53,400 bases of DNA. It comes from Firmicutes bacterium ADurb.Bin248 (GTDB taxonomy: Bacteria > Bacillota > Clostridia > Christensenellales > CAG-138). The translations under genes were made by a program, and so were the position numbers. The notes below the pieces were generated by a model. That model had not been told where the DNA came from and did not search any database. It saw nothing but the letters and a program-made list of their open reading frames with translations. This document shows, one piece after another, positions 7,339 to 16,998 of this stretch. The stretch spans positions 1 to 53,400 of the forward strand of contig MWBW01000014.1 in NCBI GenBank assembly GCA_002069725.1, given 5' to 3'. Numbering within the stretch: position 1 is the stretch's first letter; each line of letters starts with the position of its first letter.

Positions 7339-7583
7339 AATACTTCTCCTTATCAAATATAGTCGCTCGTGTTCCCCGCCGGGATCCGCGCGAAGCGCGC
7401 GGCAGCCGCGCCAGCGGGCGGTTTCCTCTATTAGAATCCCACTGCGCATATATGCAGAAGTGGAGTTCTAATATGTCCGGCGGCTCTCACCGCCTGACGG
7501 AGCCCGGGAAAGTCAGGCTCGAAACGCGCCTTGGGCAAAGCGCCCAATCCGTCATTCTCAGCGGCATGACGGTGAGAAGCGGT
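7339..7583 (-). other. Structured 245-nt spacer between rpmJ and rpsM
   Basis: This gap is far larger than any other in the superoperon (mostly 10-30 nt). It holds several inverted repeats and no convincing gene. ATTAGAA at 7430-7436 pairs with TTCTAAT at 7466-7472, enclosing CACT/AGTG and the palindrome GCATATATGC. TTCTCA pairs with TGAGAA around 7555-7580. GAGCC pairs with GGCTC around 7500-7520. It could be an inserted repeat, a leader or an RNA-processing region; I cannot decide from one copy. Confidence 0.55.
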
Positions 7584-7697
7584 TTAACCCTGCCTCTGCT
7601 TGTGCTTGGGGTCCTCGCAAATCACCATCACGCGTCCCTTGCGCTTGATGATCTTGCATTTGTCGCAAATGCGCTTCACACTGGGTCGTACCTTCAT
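7584..7697 (-). CDS. rpmJ: 50S ribosomal protein L36
   Basis: 37 aa, below the size limit of most ORF lists. Translation starts [20 protein letters not shown] and ends with [14 protein letters not shown]11, C14, C27 and H32 make the zinc ribbon of the zinc-containing (C+) L36. ATG at 7697, with GGAGGCTGC upstream, 14 nt after infA. L36 organises 23S rRNA near the GTPase-associated region. Confidence 0.97.
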   Translation of the reverse strand: MKVRPSVKRICDKCKIIKRKGRVMVICEDPKHKQRQG

Positions 7698-7711
7698 TTT
7701 TGCAGCCTCCC

Positions 7712-7933
7712 TTAATTCTTTGCGCGCCACGTAATGCGGCCGCGCGTCAGGTCGTACGGGGACATTTCCACCGTTACCCTGTCCCCCGGCAGTATGCGGA
7801 TGTAGTTCATCCTCAGCTTGCCGGAAATATGCGCCAATATCTTGTGTCCGTTCTCGAGTTTCACTTCGAACATCGCGTTGGGAAACGAATCCGTAACGAT
7901 GCCCTCGATCTCGATCACATCTGATTTGGACAA
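7712..7933 (-). CDS. infA: Translation initiation factor IF-1
   Basis: 73 aa, one OB-fold ([20 protein letters not shown], then [20 protein letters not shown] and [20 protein letters not shown]). IF-1 blocks the A site of the 30S subunit during initiation and strengthens IF-2 and IF-3. Its start overlaps the end of the KOW gene by 19 nt, which implies translational coupling. Confidence 0.98.
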   Translation of the reverse strand: MSKSDVIEIEGIVTDSFPNAMFEVKLENGHKILAHISGKLRMNYIRILPGDRVTVEMSPYDLTRGRITWRAKN

Positions 7934-8205
7934 GCTATCCCTCCTTCTTCTTTCTGCCCGAGCGCCTTCCTCAGCGCTGCGTCCGCGACTCCGCCCGGCA
8001 GGGCGAGCAGAGCCTCGATGTCCTCCACCCTCGCCCTCTCGAAGGCGAGATGCATGAGCTTCTTCTTCTTGGGCTTCGCGAGCCTGTGCGCCTCGCCGTC
8101 GGCGATGAGCACGTGCGCCTCGTCCGCCCGGCCGACGATCGCGAACCGCCCGCCCTTGTCGCGCCCCGCTTTGGAGCGCGCGATCCTGCCGATATATTCC
8201 TCCAT
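7915..8205 (-). CDS. KOW-domain RNA-binding protein
   Basis: 96 aa. The N-terminal KOW/SH3-like segment is clear ([20 protein letters not shown], then [20 protein letters not shown]). The family, similar to archaeal L14e, is found between map and infA in many Clostridia and is thought to bind ribosomal RNA; its exact role is unknown. It starts 10 nt after map and overlaps infA. The C-terminal 35 residues are poorly conserved and Ala-rich. Confidence 0.88.
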   Translation of the reverse strand: MEEYIGRIARSKAGRDKGGRFAIVGRADEAHVLIADGEAHRLAKPKKKKLMHLAFERARVEDIEALLALPGGVADAALRKALGQKEEGGIACPNQM

Positions 8206-8215
8206 CGCCTTGCCC

Positions 8216-8971
8216 TCAGAGCGTGAGTATTTCCGCCTCGCCGTCCGTGATGGCGACGGTGTTCTCGTAATGCGCGCTCAGGCTGCCGTCGGCGGTGACG
8301 ACGGTCCAGCCGTTGGCTTCCTGCCGCACCTGCCAGCCGCCCATGTTGATCATGGGCTCTATGGCGAGCGTCATGCCCTTCGTGAGCCGGAGCCCCCTGC
8401 CGATGCGCGCGTCGGTGAAGTTTGGCACCTCGGGCGGCTCGTGCATATCGCGGCCGATGCCGTGGCCCACAAGATCCCGCACCACGCCGTAGCCGTGCTT
8501 GCGCGCGTGCGCCTCCACGGCGCGGGAAATGTCCGCGATGTGGCGGCCTTCCCTCGCCTCGGCGGCGCCGAGGAAAAAGCATTCCTGCGTGACCTCCACG
8601 AGCTTTCGCGCCTCATCCGCCACCCGGCCGATGAAAAAGGTCCTCGCGGCGTCCCCGTGGTAGCCGTCCTTGAGCGCGCCTATGTCCACGCTGAGGATAT
8701 CCCCTTCCCGAAGTTTGTAACCGTCCGGGATGCCGTGGACGACCTGGCTGTTCACGCTCGCGCAGATGCTCGCCGGATACCCGTTGTACCCGAGGAAGGA
8801 AGCCTTCGCGCCGCGGCTCCCGAGGAACTCCGCCGCGATCGCGTCCAGCTCGAGCGTGCTCACGCCCGCCTTGGCGCTGCGCCCGAGAAGCTCGAGCGCG
8901 TCGCGCACGATCAAACCCGCGGCGCGCATCTTCGCGATTTCCGCGGCGTTCTTGACGGTGAGCCGGCTCAT
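8216..8971 (-). CDS. map: Methionine aminopeptidase, type I
   Basis: 251 aa. The ATG at 8971 overlaps the adk stop (ATGA); the longer upstream frame is an adk shadow. Metal ligands are in place: Asp and Asp in SVDIGALKDGYHGDAARTFF, His in GHGIGRDMHEPPEVPN, Glu in AIEPM and in the segment HYENTVAIT. It removes the N-terminal Met of nascent proteins. The adk-map-KOW-infA order is standard. Confidence 0.97.
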   Translation of the reverse strand: MSRLTVKNAAEIAKMRAAGLIVRDALELLGRSAKAGVSTLELDAIAAEFLGSRGAKASFLGYNGYPASICASVNSQVVHGIPDGYKLREGDILSVDIGALKDGYHGDAARTFFIGRVADEARKLVEVTQECFFLGAAEAREGRHIADISRAVEAHARKHGYGVVRDLVGHGIGRDMHEPPEVPNFTDARIGRGLRLTKGMTLAIEPMINMGGWQVRQEANGWTVVTADGSLSAHYENTVAITDGEAEILTL

Positions 8972-9594
8972 CGGATATCCCCGAGCAGCGCGTCGATGCG
9001 CTCCTGCACGCTCTGCGGCGAGCCGGAGGCGTCCACGGTGCGCAGCAGCCCGAGCTTTTGGTAGAACTCGACGAGCGGCTTTGTCTTGCGCTCGTATACC
9101 TCGATGCGGTTGGCCACCGTTTCGGGCTTGTCGTCGTCGCGGGTGTAAAGCGCGGCGCCGCACTTGTCGCAGAAGTCGCCGTCGAAGGTGGAGGTGTGGA
9201 AGCACGCCCCGCAGCCCGCGCACATGCGCCTGCCGCCGATGCGCCTCACGATCACCTCCGGCGGGACCTCCAGGTTGATCACGATGTCAATGTCCGATAT
9301 TTTGCTCAGCGCCTCCGCCTGGGCGATGGTGCGCGGGAACCCGTCGAACAGGTATCCGCCCGCGCAATCCGCCTTCAGGATGCGCTCGGCGATCATGCCC
9401 ATGATCACGTCGTCCGGAACGAGCTCGCCCCGCTCGACGTAGGCCTTCGCCTCGAGCCCGAGTTTGGTCCCCTCGCGCATCTCGGCGCGGAGCATATCCC
9501 CGGTCGAAATGTGCGCGACGCCGAACCTTTGGCTCGTCAACTCCGCCTGCGTGCCCTTGCCCGCGCCCGGCGGCCCGAGGAATATCAGCTTCAT
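8968..9594 (-). CDS. adk: Adenylate kinase, zinc-binding LID form
   Basis: 208 aa. P-loop GPPGAGKGT (7-15), NMP-binding segment (STGDMLRAE), and a LID with four cysteines (CAGCGACFH, then CDKC), the zinc-binding type common in Gram-positives. It interconverts ATP plus AMP and 2 ADP. It starts 11 nt after secY and overlaps map by 4 nt. Confidence 0.98.
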   Translation of the reverse strand: MKLIFLGPPGAGKGTQAELTSQRFGVAHISTGDMLRAEMREGTKLGLEAKAYVERGELVPDDVIMGMIAERILKADCAGGYLFDGFPRTIAQAEALSKISDIDIVINLEVPPEVIVRRIGGRRMCAGCGACFHTSTFDGDFCDKCGAALYTRDDDKPETVANRIEVYERKTKPLVEFYQKLGLLRTVDASGSPQSVQERIDALLGDIR

Positions 9595-9605
9595 AGCGCC
9601 CCTCC

Positions 9606-10895
9606 TCAGTTGAGGAAGCCCTTGTAGTGGCGCATGAGCATCATCGAGTCGAGCTGCTGGCTCGTTTCGAGCGCGACGCTGACCATGATCAGTATGCTCG
9701 TGGGGCCGAAGGAGCTCGCCCTGTCGAACGCGCCGAGGCCCACGGTGGGCACCACGGCGAGTATGGTCAGGTACACCGCCCCGAAGAGCGTGAGCCTGTT
9801 GCTGATCTTCTGCAGATGCTCGCCCGTCGGCCTGCCGGGACGGATACCCGGTATGAAGCCGCCGTTCTGCTGCAGGTTCTTGCTGATCTCGACCGGGTTG
9901 AACGAGATCGTGGTGTAGAAGTACGCAAAGCCAAGTATCAGCAGCGCGTAGATCACATAATAGACGATGGGACCCACGATGTTGTCCGAGCTCGCGCTCA
10001 TGTAGGTCTGGTAGAATTTATAGAACCCGCTGTTCGGCCAGAACTGCCCGATCATCGCCGGGAACTGCATGATGGTCATGGCGAAGATCAGCGGCATGAC
10101 GCCATTGGCGTTCGCCTTGAGCGGGATATGCGTGCTCTGGCCGCCGTAAAGCTTCCTGCCCACAACGCGCTTGGCGTACTGGACCGGTATGCGGCGCTCG
10201 GACTTCTCGATGAAGGTGACGCCCCCGACGATCAAGAGCACCCCGATGATCATCAGCGGGAGGAACCACCAGCGATCCACGCCGGTGAAGAAGTTCCTGA
10301 CGTAGCTCTCGGCCACCGTGGGGATGCGCGCCGCGATGGAGGCGAATATGATGATCGACACGCCGTTGCCGACGCCTTTTTCGGTGATCATCTCGCCCAT
10401 CCATACGAGGAACGCCGTGCCCGCCGTGCAGACGAGGCCGATGGTGATGTAGGTCAGTATGCTGTTGTTCAGCAGCACGTTCACGCCGGCCCTGCTGTTC
10501 TGCAGTCCCGCGATGATGCCTATGCTCTGCACCATGGCAAGGCCGATGCCAACGTAGCGGGAGATCTTCTCCATCTTCTTGCGGCCGTCCTCATCCTTGG
10601 AGAGCTTCTCCAGGGCGGGTATGGCGATGGTCAGGAGCTGGATGATGATCGAGCCCGTGATGTAGGGCGAAATGCCCATGGCGAAAATCGAGAACTCGCC
10701 GAAGGCGCCGCCGGAGAGCAGGTTCAGGAAGCTGAGCATGTCGTACTGCCCGGCAAACTCGGAAATCACGTTGGCGTCGACGCCGGGCACCGGTATGAAC
10801 GAGCCGAAGCGGTACACCAGCAGCAGCAGAAGCGTAAAGAGTATCTTTGTGCGGATATCCTTAACCTTCCATGCGTTGACCAAGGTCCTGAACAT
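9606..10895 (-). CDS. secY: Protein translocase subunit SecY
   Basis: 429 aa with ten predicted membrane helices. The N-terminus reads [20 protein letters not shown] and contains the YRFGSFIPVPGVD plug-side segment; the loop with GNGVSIIIFASIAAR and the cytoplasmic FNPVEISKNLQQNGGFIPGI are conserved. It forms the membrane channel with SecE and SecG. Its start touches the rplO stop by one base, implying coupled translation. Confidence 0.98.
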   Translation of the reverse strand: MFRTLVNAWKVKDIRTKILFTLLLLLVYRFGSFIPVPGVDANVISEFAGQYDMLSFLNLLSGGAFGEFSIFAMGISPYITGSIIIQLLTIAIPALEKLSKDEDGRKKMEKISRYVGIGLAMVQSIGIIAGLQNSRAGVNVLLNNSILTYITIGLVCTAGTAFLVWMGEMITEKGVGNGVSIIIFASIAARIPTVAESYVRNFFTGVDRWWFLPLMIIGVLLIVGGVTFIEKSERRIPVQYAKRVVGRKLYGGQSTHIPLKANANGVMPLIFAMTIMQFPAMIGQFWPNSGFYKFYQTYMSASSDNIVGPIVYYVIYALLILGFAYFYTTISFNPVEISKNLQQNGGFIPGIRPGRPTGEHLQKISNRLTLFGAVYLTILAVVPTVGLGAFDRASSFGPTSILIMVSVALETSQQLDSMMLMRHYKGFLN

Positions 10896-11335
10896 CAGAC
10901 CACCTCAGCAGTTCCGCCCGCGGCCTCGATGGCTTTTTGGGCTGTCTCGGAGAACTTCGCCGCCTTAACATCCAAACGCTTGGTCAACTCGCCGCGACCC
11001 AGAACCTTAAGACCATCCTTTTCGATCTTGCTGATGATGCCGGCCGCCTTGAGGGACTCGGCGCTCACCACGGAACCGTCCTCGAGCTTGTTGAGATCGG
11101 CGATGTTCACGATGGTGTATTCCTTAGCAAAGATATTGGTGAAGCCGCGCTTGGGCAAGCGGCGCGTGAGCGGCATCTGGCCGCCCTCGAAGCCGTTCTT
11201 CTTGCTGCCGCCGCGGGCTTTCTGCCCCTTGTGGCCCTTGCCGGAGGTCTTGCCCAGGCCGGAACCGGTGCCGCGGCCGACGCGCTTGACGCTCCTAGTA
11301 GAGCCTTCTGCGGGCTTTAAGTCGTGTAGTTTCAT
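10895..11335 (-). CDS. rplO: 50S ribosomal protein L15
   Basis: 146 aa. ATG at 11335 ([20 protein letters not shown]) with GGAGG 8 nt upstream. The Gly-rich extension [20 protein letters not shown] threads into 23S rRNA and the globular domain follows. L15 is a late-assembly 50S protein. Confidence 0.98.
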   Translation of the reverse strand: MKLHDLKPAEGSTRSVKRVGRGTGSGLGKTSGKGHKGQKARGGSKKNGFEGGQMPLTRRLPKRGFTNIFAKEYTIVNIADLNKLEDGSVVSAESLKAAGIISKIEKDGLKVLGRGELTKRLDVKAAKFSETAQKAIEAAGGTAEVV

Positions 11336-11350
11336 GCTGCGCACCTCCGA

Positions 11351-11530
11351 TTATATCTCTTCGACCTTGACAAGGTGCTTGACCTTGAAGATCATGCCCC
11401 GCACCGCGGGATTGTCCTCGTGGACGACGGAGCTTTGGGTCTTTTTCAGGCCCAGCGCCTTGACGGTGGCCTTCTGGTCCTCCAGAGAGCCTATGGTGCT
11501 CTTGACGAGCGTTATCTTCAAATTAGCCAT
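11351..11530 (-). CDS. rpmD: 50S ribosomal protein L30
   Basis: 59 aa. ATG at 11530 ([20 protein letters not shown]) with GGAGG upstream; the frame-extending TTG at 11542 overlaps that site. Normal length for the short bacterial L30, with the typical [20 protein letters not shown]. Confidence 0.97.
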   Translation of the reverse strand: MANLKITLVKSTIGSLEDQKATVKALGLKKTQSSVVHEDNPAVRGMIFKVKHLVKVEEI

Positions 11531-11542
11531 GTTTCCCTCCAA

Positions 11543-12046
11543 TCAGCCCAGGATCTCTTCGACGGTCTTGCCGCGAAGCCTGGCGATCTGCTCGGCGGTG
11601 CGGAGCTGGGAAAGGCCGTCCAGCGTGGCCTTCACGCAGTTGGCGGGGTTGTTCGAGCCCAGGCTCTTCGTGCGGATGTCCCTGATGCCCGCCATCTCGA
11701 GCACCGCGCGCGCGGGGCCGCCCGCGATGACGCCGGTACCTTCCTCGGCGGGGAGCATCCTGACGTGGCCTTTGCCGAACTTGCCCTCGACCGCGTGCGG
11801 TATGGTCGTGCCCACGATGGGCACCTCAATCATGTGGCGCTTGGCGTCCTCGATGCCCTTGCGGACCGCCTCGGGGATTTCCGTCGCCTTGCCCAAGCCG
11901 ACGCCCACGCGGCCGCTGCCGTCGCCCACCACCATGAGCGCCGTGAAGCGGAAGTTACGTCCGCCCTTGACGACCTTGGCAACGCGGTTGATGAACACGA
12001 GCCTTTCCTTGAGTTCGATTGCGGATGTATCGATTCGCTTGTGCAT
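11543..12046 (-). CDS. rpsE: 30S ribosomal protein S5
   Basis: 167 aa. ATG at 12046 ([20 protein letters not shown]). The double-stranded-RNA-binding half contains [20 protein letters not shown] and [19 protein letters not shown]; the C-terminal half has the usual [21 protein letters not shown]5 lies at the mRNA entry pore and affects decoding accuracy. Confidence 0.98.
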   Translation of the reverse strand: MHKRIDTSAIELKERLVFINRVAKVVKGGRNFRFTALMVVGDGSGRVGVGLGKATEIPEAVRKGIEDAKRHMIEVPIVGTTIPHAVEGKFGKGHVRMLPAEEGTGVIAGGPARAVLEMAGIRDIRTKSLGSNNPANCVKATLDGLSQLRTAEQIARLRGKTVEEILG

Positions 12047-12056
12047 ATTCTCCTCC

Positions 12057-12425
12057 TTAGAATTCCAGCCCGGCCTTGCGGGCGCCTTCGGCGAGCTGCT
12101 GCACACGGCCCGTGTACAGGTAGCCGCCGCGGTCGAACACGACCTGCTTCACGCCCTTCTCGAGCGCCCTGCGGGCGATGAGCTCGCCTACGAGCGCGGC
12201 CGCTTCGCTCTTGGTCTTCTCCCCGAGAGAAGCCCGAAGCTCCGCGTCGAGCGTGGACGCGGCGGCGAGGGTATGCATCGCGTCGTCGTCGATCACCTGC
12301 GCGTAAATGTGGTTGAGGCTGCGGTAAACGTTGAGCCTCGGCCTTTCGGCGGTGCCCTTGATGTACTTGCGGGTGCGGAGGTGACGGCCCTGGCGCACAG
12401 CGTTTTTATCAATCCTAGAAATCAT
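12057..12425 (-). CDS. rplR: 50S ribosomal protein L18
   Basis: 122 aa; [20 protein letters not shown] followed by the [20 protein letters not shown] segment and the closing [21 protein letters not shown]18 joins 5S rRNA to the 50S central protuberance with L5. Confidence 0.98.
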   Translation of the reverse strand: MISRIDKNAVRQGRHLRTRKYIKGTAERPRLNVYRSLNHIYAQVIDDDAMHTLAAASTLDAELRASLGEKTKSEAAALVGELIARRALEKGVKQVVFDRGGYLYTGRVQQLAEGARKAGLEF

Positions 12426-12445
12426 GCTCTCACTCCTTCTGCGCG

Positions 12446-12997
12446 TTACTTGGTCTTGCCGACCTTGCGGCGGACCTTCTCGCCCGCGTACTTGATGCCC
12501 TTGCCCGCGCCCTGCTTGCTTACATAGGGCGAAGGCGTGCGCACCTTGCGGATGTCGGCCGCGATCTGGCCGACCCTCTGCTTGTCGATGCCCCGGACGG
12601 TAATCCTGTTGGGGGCGGGAACCTCGAAGGAGATGCCCCCGGGCGCTTCGATCTCGACCGGGTGCGAGTAGCCCATGTTCAGCACGAGCTTGTTCCCGGT
12701 GAGCTGCGCCTTATAGCCGACGCCTTCGATTTCAAGGTCCTTCTTGAAGCCCTCGGTCACGCCGACCACCATGTTGTGCAAAAGGCTGCGGGTCAGCCCG
12801 TGCAAAGCGCGGACCTGCTTTTCGTCGCTCGCGCGCTTGATGTGCACGACGCCGGCATCCTGGGCGATTTCCATGGAGTCCGCGAACTTATCCGTGAGAG
12901 TGCCCTTGGGGCCTTTGACGGTAACGGTGTTATCGTCATCGACCGTGATTGTCACTCCGGCGGGAACATTGATCGGAAGTTTTCCGATTCGTGACAT
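12446..12997 (-). CDS. rplF: 50S ribosomal protein L6
   Basis: 183 aa with the two alpha-beta L6 repeats ([20 protein letters not shown] at the start; second repeat containing [20 protein letters not shown]). The C-terminal signature is [21 protein letters not shown]6 binds near the sarcin-ricin loop. Confidence 0.98.
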   Translation of the reverse strand: MSRIGKLPINVPAGVTITVDDDNTVTVKGPKGTLTDKFADSMEIAQDAGVVHIKRASDEKQVRALHGLTRSLLHNMVVGVTEGFKKDLEIEGVGYKAQLTGNKLVLNMGYSHPVEIEAPGGISFEVPAPNRITVRGIDKQRVGQIAADIRKVRTPSPYVSKQGAGKGIKYAGEKVRRKVGKTK

Positions 12998-13033
12998 TGC
13001 CTACACCTCTTCTTTCTCTTTGATGATCCGGTC

Positions 13034-13432
13034 TTACCAGATATAAGCGAGCACCTCGCCGCCCACGCCCTGCTTGCGGGCTTCCCGGTCGGTCATGATG
13101 CCGCGGGAGGTGGAGATGACGGCGATGCCCAGGCCGTTGAGCACCTTGGGGAGCTGGTCCTTGCGCGCGTAGACGCGAAGGCCGGGCTTGCTGATGCGCT
13201 TGAGGCCGGTGATGACCCTGGTCTTGTTGGGGCCGTACTTGAGCACGATGTGGATATACTTGGCCACGCCGTCCTCGCGGTAGTCGAAGCCCTTGATGTA
13301 GCCCTCGTCGAGCAGTATCTGGGCGACGGCCTTCTTCACCGTGGAGGCGGGAACGAGCACGTCCTCATGCCTGGCGGTGAGCGCATTGCGGATACGGGTG
13401 AGCATATCGGCGATGGGATCGGTCATTAACAT
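13034..13432 (-). CDS. rpsH: 30S ribosomal protein S8
   Basis: 132 aa. The ATG at 13432 is 8 nt from GGAGG; a second ATG two codons in ([15 protein letters not shown]) is also possible but lies 14 nt from the site. The C-terminus [20 protein letters not shown] is typical. S8 binds 16S rRNA early, and in E. coli represses the spc operon; no such site was looked for successfully here. Confidence 0.98.
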   Translation of the reverse strand: MLMTDPIADMLTRIRNALTARHEDVLVPASTVKKAVAQILLDEGYIKGFDYREDGVAKYIHIVLKYGPNKTRVITGLKRISKPGLRVYARKDQLPKVLNGLGIAVISTSRGIMTDREARKQGVGGEVLAYIW

Positions 13433-13456
13433 AGCTTTTTCCTCCTTTCGATACGC

Positions 13457-13642
13457 TTACCAGCTTGCCTTGCGCACGCCGGGGATCTCGCCCTTGTAGG
13501 CAAGCTCGCGGAAGCAGATGCGGCAGATGCCGTACTTGCGAAGCACCGAGTGCGGACGGCCGCAGATGCGGCAGCGCGTGTACGCGCGGGTCGAAAATTT
13601 GGCCGGGCGCCGCTGCTTGATCTTCATACTGGTCTTAGCCAC
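13457..13642 (-). CDS. rpsN: 30S ribosomal protein S14, type Z (zinc)
   Basis: 61 aa. Zinc ligands C24, C27, C40 and C43 (CRIC, then CRIC) define the zinc-dependent short S14. Zn-free paralogues often exist elsewhere in Firmicutes; none is in this window. It lies between rplE and rpsH. Confidence 0.98.
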   Translation of the reverse strand: MAKTSMKIKQRRPAKFSTRAYTRCRICGRPHSVLRKYGICRICFRELAYKGEIPGVRKASW

Positions 13643-13657
13643 TGTTTCGTCCTCCTA

Positions 13658-14281
13658 TCAGTCCTGCACGAAGGGCATGCCCAGCAGGTTGAGCAGCTCT
13701 TTGGCTTCCTCGTCCGTTTTCGCCGAAGTGACGAACACGATGTTCATGCCGCGGATCTTATCCACGTCGTCGTAGTTGATCTCGGGGAAGATCAGCTGTT
13801 CCTTGACGCCCATGGCGAAATTGCCGCGCCCGTCGAAGGACGTATCCGATATGCCGCGGAAGTCGCGCACGCGCGGAAGCACGATGTTCATGAGCTTATC
13901 GGCGAAGTAATACATGCGCTCGCCGCGCAGCGTCACCTTGGCGCCGATGTTCATGCCCTCGCGGACCTTGAAGTTCGCGACGCTCTTCTTGGCCTTGGTC
14001 ACCACGGGCTTCTGGCCCGCGATGAGGGTCAGCTGCTCGATGGCGGCTTCCATGCCCTTGGGATTGTCCTTGTCGGAGCCGAGGCCCATGTTGAGGACGA
14101 TCTTGTCGAGCCTGGGGATCTCCATGACGTTCTTATAGCCGAACTTCTGCTTGAGCTGGGGCGCGATCTCCTCGTTATACCTCATGCGCAGGCGGGCGGC
14201 CCCGGTGAAGGGCCTGGCCTCCTCCGCGACCTTCTTCTTCTTGGCGGGTGCCTGAGAAGTCTGTTCTTTCTTAGCAGCCAC
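13658..14281 (-). CDS. rplE: 50S ribosomal protein L5
   Basis: 207 aa, longer than the usual 179 because of an N-terminal Lys/Ala/Glu-rich extension of about 27 residues ([20 protein letters not shown]). The core begins at [21 protein letters not shown]5 contacts 5S rRNA and P-site tRNA. The ATG at 14281 has a GGAGG-like site; no better internal start was seen, so the extension seems real. Confidence 0.97.
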   Translation of the reverse strand: MAAKKEQTSQAPAKKKKVAEEARPFTGAARLRMRYNEEIAPQLKQKFGYKNVMEIPRLDKIVLNMGLGSDKDNPKGMEAAIEQLTLIAGQKPVVTKAKKSVANFKVREGMNIGAKVTLRGERMYYFADKLMNIVLPRVRDFRGISDTSFDGRGNFAMGVKEQLIFPEINYDDVDKIRGMNIVFVTSAKTDEEAKELLNLLGMPFVQD

Positions 14282-14299
14282 TTAGTTTATCCTCCTGCC

Positions 14300-14617
14300 T
14301 CAGTCGATGTTCTTGCCGCACTTCTTGCAGACGCGGACCTTCTTCTCGCCGACGAAGGCGTGCGCCGCGCGGGTCGCCTTGCCGCACTTGGGGCAGACGA
14401 GCATCACCTTGGAGGCGTCTATCGTGCCCTCGTGCTCGATGCGGCCGCCCGGCTGGCCCTGCTTGCGGGGTTTCCTGTGGCGTACCACCATGTTCGCCCC
14501 CTGCACCATGACGCGGCCCTTCGAGGGGAAGGCGGCGAGTATCTTGCCCTTCTTGCCCTTGTCCTTGCCGGAGATGACGACGACCATATCGTCTTTCTTG
14601 ACGTTGAGACTGTTCAT
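14300..14617 (-). CDS. rplX: 50S ribosomal protein L24
   Basis: 105 aa. The KOW motif is at the start (KDDMVVVISGKDKGKKGKIL). The C-terminal half has CPKC and CKKC pairs, a zinc-ribbon-like variant. L24 starts 50S assembly and lies near the tunnel exit. Confidence 0.98.
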   Translation of the reverse strand: MNSLNVKKDDMVVVISGKDKGKKGKILAAFPSKGRVMVQGANMVVRHRKPRKQGQPGGRIEHEGTIDASKVMLVCPKCGKATRAAHAFVGEKKVRVCKKCGKNID

Positions 14618-14629
14618 GCCTTACCTCCA

Positions 14630-14998
14630 TCAAAGCACTTCGGGCGCAAGGGACACGATCTTCATGTAGTCCTTGGCGCGAAGCTCCCTCGCGACGGGCC
14701 CGAAAATACGGGTTCCGCGGGGCTCTTTCTTGTCGTTGATGATGACGGCGGCGTTGTCGTCGAAACGGATGCTGCTGCCGTCCGGCCTCTGGGTGGGGTA
14801 GGTCGTGCGGACGATGACCGCGCGCACGACGTCCTTCTTCTTCACGGCGCCGCCGGGAGAAGCGGACTTGACCGACGCGACGATCACATCCCCTATGGCC
14901 GCGCTCCTGCGAAAGGACCCGCCGAGCACGCGGATGCACATGAGTTCCTTGGCGCCGCTGTTGTCGGCAACCTTGAGCCTTGTCTGCGGTTGAATCAT
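14630..14998 (-). CDS. rplN: 50S ribosomal protein L14
   Basis: 122 aa; [20 protein letters not shown] at the start and [20 protein letters not shown] at the end. L14 forms an intersubunit bridge with 16S helix 44 and is the site where the silencing factor RsfS binds. Confidence 0.98.
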   Translation of the reverse strand: MIQPQTRLKVADNSGAKELMCIRVLGGSFRRSAAIGDVIVASVKSASPGGAVKKKDVVRAVIVRTTYPTQRPDGSSIRFDDNAAVIINDKKEPRGTRIFGPVARELRAKDYMKIVSLAPEVL

Positions 14999-15016
14999 AA
15001 TCTTCTCCTTTCCGGC

Positions 15017-15277
15017 TTACTTGGCCTTTTCGATGATCTCGACCAGCCGCCAGCGCTTATCCTTGCTGATGGGGCGGGTCTCCATGATGCGCACCGTGTC
15101 GCCGATGCCGCATTCGTTGTTCTCGTCATGCGCCTTGAACTTATGGGTGCGCTTGACCATCTTGCCGTAAAGGGGATGGCGCACCTTGGTTTCAATGGCG
15201 ACCACGGCGGTCTTATCCATTTTATCGCTCACGACGACGCCGATGCGGGTCTTGCGAAAACCTCTCTGCTCTTCCAT
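15017..15277 (-). CDS. rpsQ: 30S ribosomal protein S17
   Basis: 86 aa from the ATG at 15277 ([20 protein letters not shown]). The six extra codons from the GTG at 15295 overlap the AAAGGAG site. An OB-fold that binds 16S rRNA helices in the 30S body. Confidence 0.97.
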   Translation of the reverse strand: MEEQRGFRKTRIGVVVSDKMDKTAVVAIETKVRHPLYGKMVKRTHKFKAHDENNECGIGDTVRIMETRPISKDKRWRLVEIIEKAK

Positions 15278-15298
15278 GGCTCTATCTCCTTTCACCCG

Positions 15299-15499
15299 TT
15301 ACTCGGCGGCCCTGAGCTCGCGCTCGCACAGGAGCGTTTTGACTCTTGCGACGTCCTTCTTGCACTCGCCGATGCGCTGCGTGTTGCTCAGTCCCCCCGT
15401 GGCGAGCTGGAAGCGGAGGTTGAACAGCTCCTGCTTGAGCTCCTTCTCCTTGGCCACGAGCTCTTCGGTGGAAAGCTTTCTGAGTTCACTTGCTTTCAT
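15299..15499 (-). CDS. rpmC: 50S ribosomal protein L29
   Basis: 66 aa, two helices ([20 protein letters not shown], then [20 protein letters not shown]). ATG at 15499, 14 nt inside the end of rplP. L29 sits at the peptide tunnel exit beside L23. Confidence 0.97.
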   Translation of the reverse strand: MKASELRKLSTEELVAKEKELKQELFNLRFQLATGGLSNTQRIGECKKDVARVKTLLCERELRAAE

Positions 15500-15926
15500 T
15501 GTTCTCCCCTCCTCCCTCGACCGCCTTTTTGACGACCTTGCACTTGATGGGCAGCTTGTGGGCCGCGAGCCTGAGCGCTTCATGCGCGGCGGATTCCTCC
15601 ACGCCCGCGATCTCGAAGAGCACCCTGTCGGGCTTAACCACCGACACCCAGTACTCGGGCGAGCCCTTGCCGGAGCCCATGCGGGTCTCGGCCGGCTTCT
15701 CGGTGACGGGCTTGTCGGGGAAAATCTTGATCCAGACCTGGCCGCCGCGCTTGATGTAGCGCGTCATGGCGACGCGGGCCGCTTCGATCTGCTGGCTGGT
15801 GATCCACGCGGGCTCCAGCGCAACGAGGCCATATTCGCCGTAGGTGATGACGTTGCCGCGCGTGGCGCGTCCTGTCATGCGGCCACGGTGCACTCTCCTG
15901 CGCTTGACTCTCTTAGGCATCAACAT
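15486..15926 (-). CDS. rplP: 50S ribosomal protein L16
   Basis: 146 aa. ATG at 15926 with GGAGG 9 nt upstream; an ATG two codons later ([20 protein letters not shown]) is the more usual family start. A C-terminal Gly/Glu/Asn tail ([10 protein letters not shown]) overlaps rpmC. L16 positions the A-site tRNA. Confidence 0.97.
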   Translation of the reverse strand: MLMPKRVKRRRVHRGRMTGRATRGNVITYGEYGLVALEPAWITSQQIEAARVAMTRYIKRGGQVWIKIFPDKPVTEKPAETRMGSGKGSPEYWVSVVKPDRVLFEIAGVEESAAHEALRLAAHKLPIKCKVVKKAVEGGGENNESK

Positions 15927-15940
15927 GGTTCTTTGCCTCC

Positions 15941-16585
15941 TTACGCTTTCTTCTGACGGTTGAGCACTTCGCCCTTGTAGATCCACACCTTGCAGCCGAT
16001 GCGGCCGTAGGTGGTGCGCGCCTCGGCAAAGCCGTACTCGATGTCGGCGCGCATGGTCTGCAGGGGGATGGAGCCCTCGTGATAGCCCTCGCTGCGGGCG
16101 ATTTCGGCGCCGCCGAGCCTGCCCGAGCACATGAGCTTGATGCCCTTTGCGCCGGCCTTCATCGCGCGCTGCATGGACTGCTTCATCGCGCGGCGGAAGG
16201 AGATGCGCTTCTCGAGCTGCGCGGCGATGTTCTCCGCGATGAGCTGCGCGTCGGCGTCCGGGTTCTTGATCTCCATGATGTTGACGTTGGCGGGCTTATT
16301 GATGAGCCTGGTGACCTCGGCCTTGATCAGGTCCACGCCCACGCCGCCCTTGCCGATGAGCATGCCGGGACGGCCCGTGTAGATGCTCACGTTGACCTTG
16401 CCGGCCGCGCGCTTGATCTCGATGCGGCTCACGCCCGCGGCGTAATAGGACTTTTTCAGGTGGTCCCTGATCTTTTTATCCTCGATGAGGAAGTCCGAAA
16501 ACTCCTTCTTGGACGCGTACCAGCAGGTATTCCAATCCCTGATGACGCCAACGCGGAAACCGTTCGGATTAACTTTCTGTCCCAT
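15941..16585 (-). CDS. rpsC: 30S ribosomal protein S3
   Basis: 214 aa. ATG at 16585 ([20 protein letters not shown]). A type II KH domain ([20 protein letters not shown]) is followed by the S3 C-terminal domain ([20 protein letters not shown]). With S4 and S5 it forms the helicase ring at the mRNA entry. Confidence 0.98.
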   Translation of the reverse strand: MGQKVNPNGFRVGVIRDWNTCWYASKKEFSDFLIEDKKIRDHLKKSYYAAGVSRIEIKRAAGKVNVSIYTGRPGMLIGKGGVGVDLIKAEVTRLINKPANVNIMEIKNPDADAQLIAENIAAQLEKRISFRRAMKQSMQRAMKAGAKGIKLMCSGRLGGAEIARSEGYHEGSIPLQTMRADIEYGFAEARTTYGRIGCKVWIYKGEVLNRQKKA

Positions 16586-16595
16586 CTTATCCTCC

Positions 16596-16982
16596 TTACT
16601 TGGCCTGATCCAGGACGATCGTAATGTGGCTGGTCCGCTTGCGGATCCTGTACGCGCGGCCCTGCGCCCGCGGCTGAATTCCCTTGTAGGTCGGGCCCTG
16701 GTTCGCGAACACCTCAGCCACATAGAGCTGGTCGGCGGGGATATCGAGGTTGTTTTCCGCGTTCGCCACGGCCGAGTTGAGCACCTTCAACACCGGCGCG
16801 CTGGCGGCTTTGGGCGTGTAAGCGAGGATTGCCTTCGCCTCGGCGACGCTCTTGCCGCGGATGAGGTCGATGACGATCTTTACCTTGCGGCTGGAAATGC
16901 GAACGTAACGCGCGATGGCGTGCGGGCGCTTGTCGGCGTTGGCCTTGCGCGCCGCGCTCTTTTCTCTGGATCTGGTTGCCAT
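16596..16982 (-). CDS. rplV: 50S ribosomal protein L22
   Basis: 128 aa; basic N-terminal extension, then [20 protein letters not shown] and the tunnel-lining hairpin ending [21 protein letters not shown]22 narrows the peptide tunnel and is a common site of macrolide resistance changes. Confidence 0.98.
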   Translation of the reverse strand: MATRSREKSAARKANADKRPHAIARYVRISSRKVKIVIDLIRGKSVAEAKAILAYTPKAASAPVLKVLNSAVANAENNLDIPADQLYVAEVFANQGPTYKGIQPRAQGRAYRIRKRTSHITIVLDQAK

Positions 16983-16998
16983 AGTTCGTTCCTCCTTC

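Noticed and set aside
9627..12527. 966-codon plus-strand open frame across secY to rplF
   Set aside because: Antisense to conserved ribosomal genes; no coding features.
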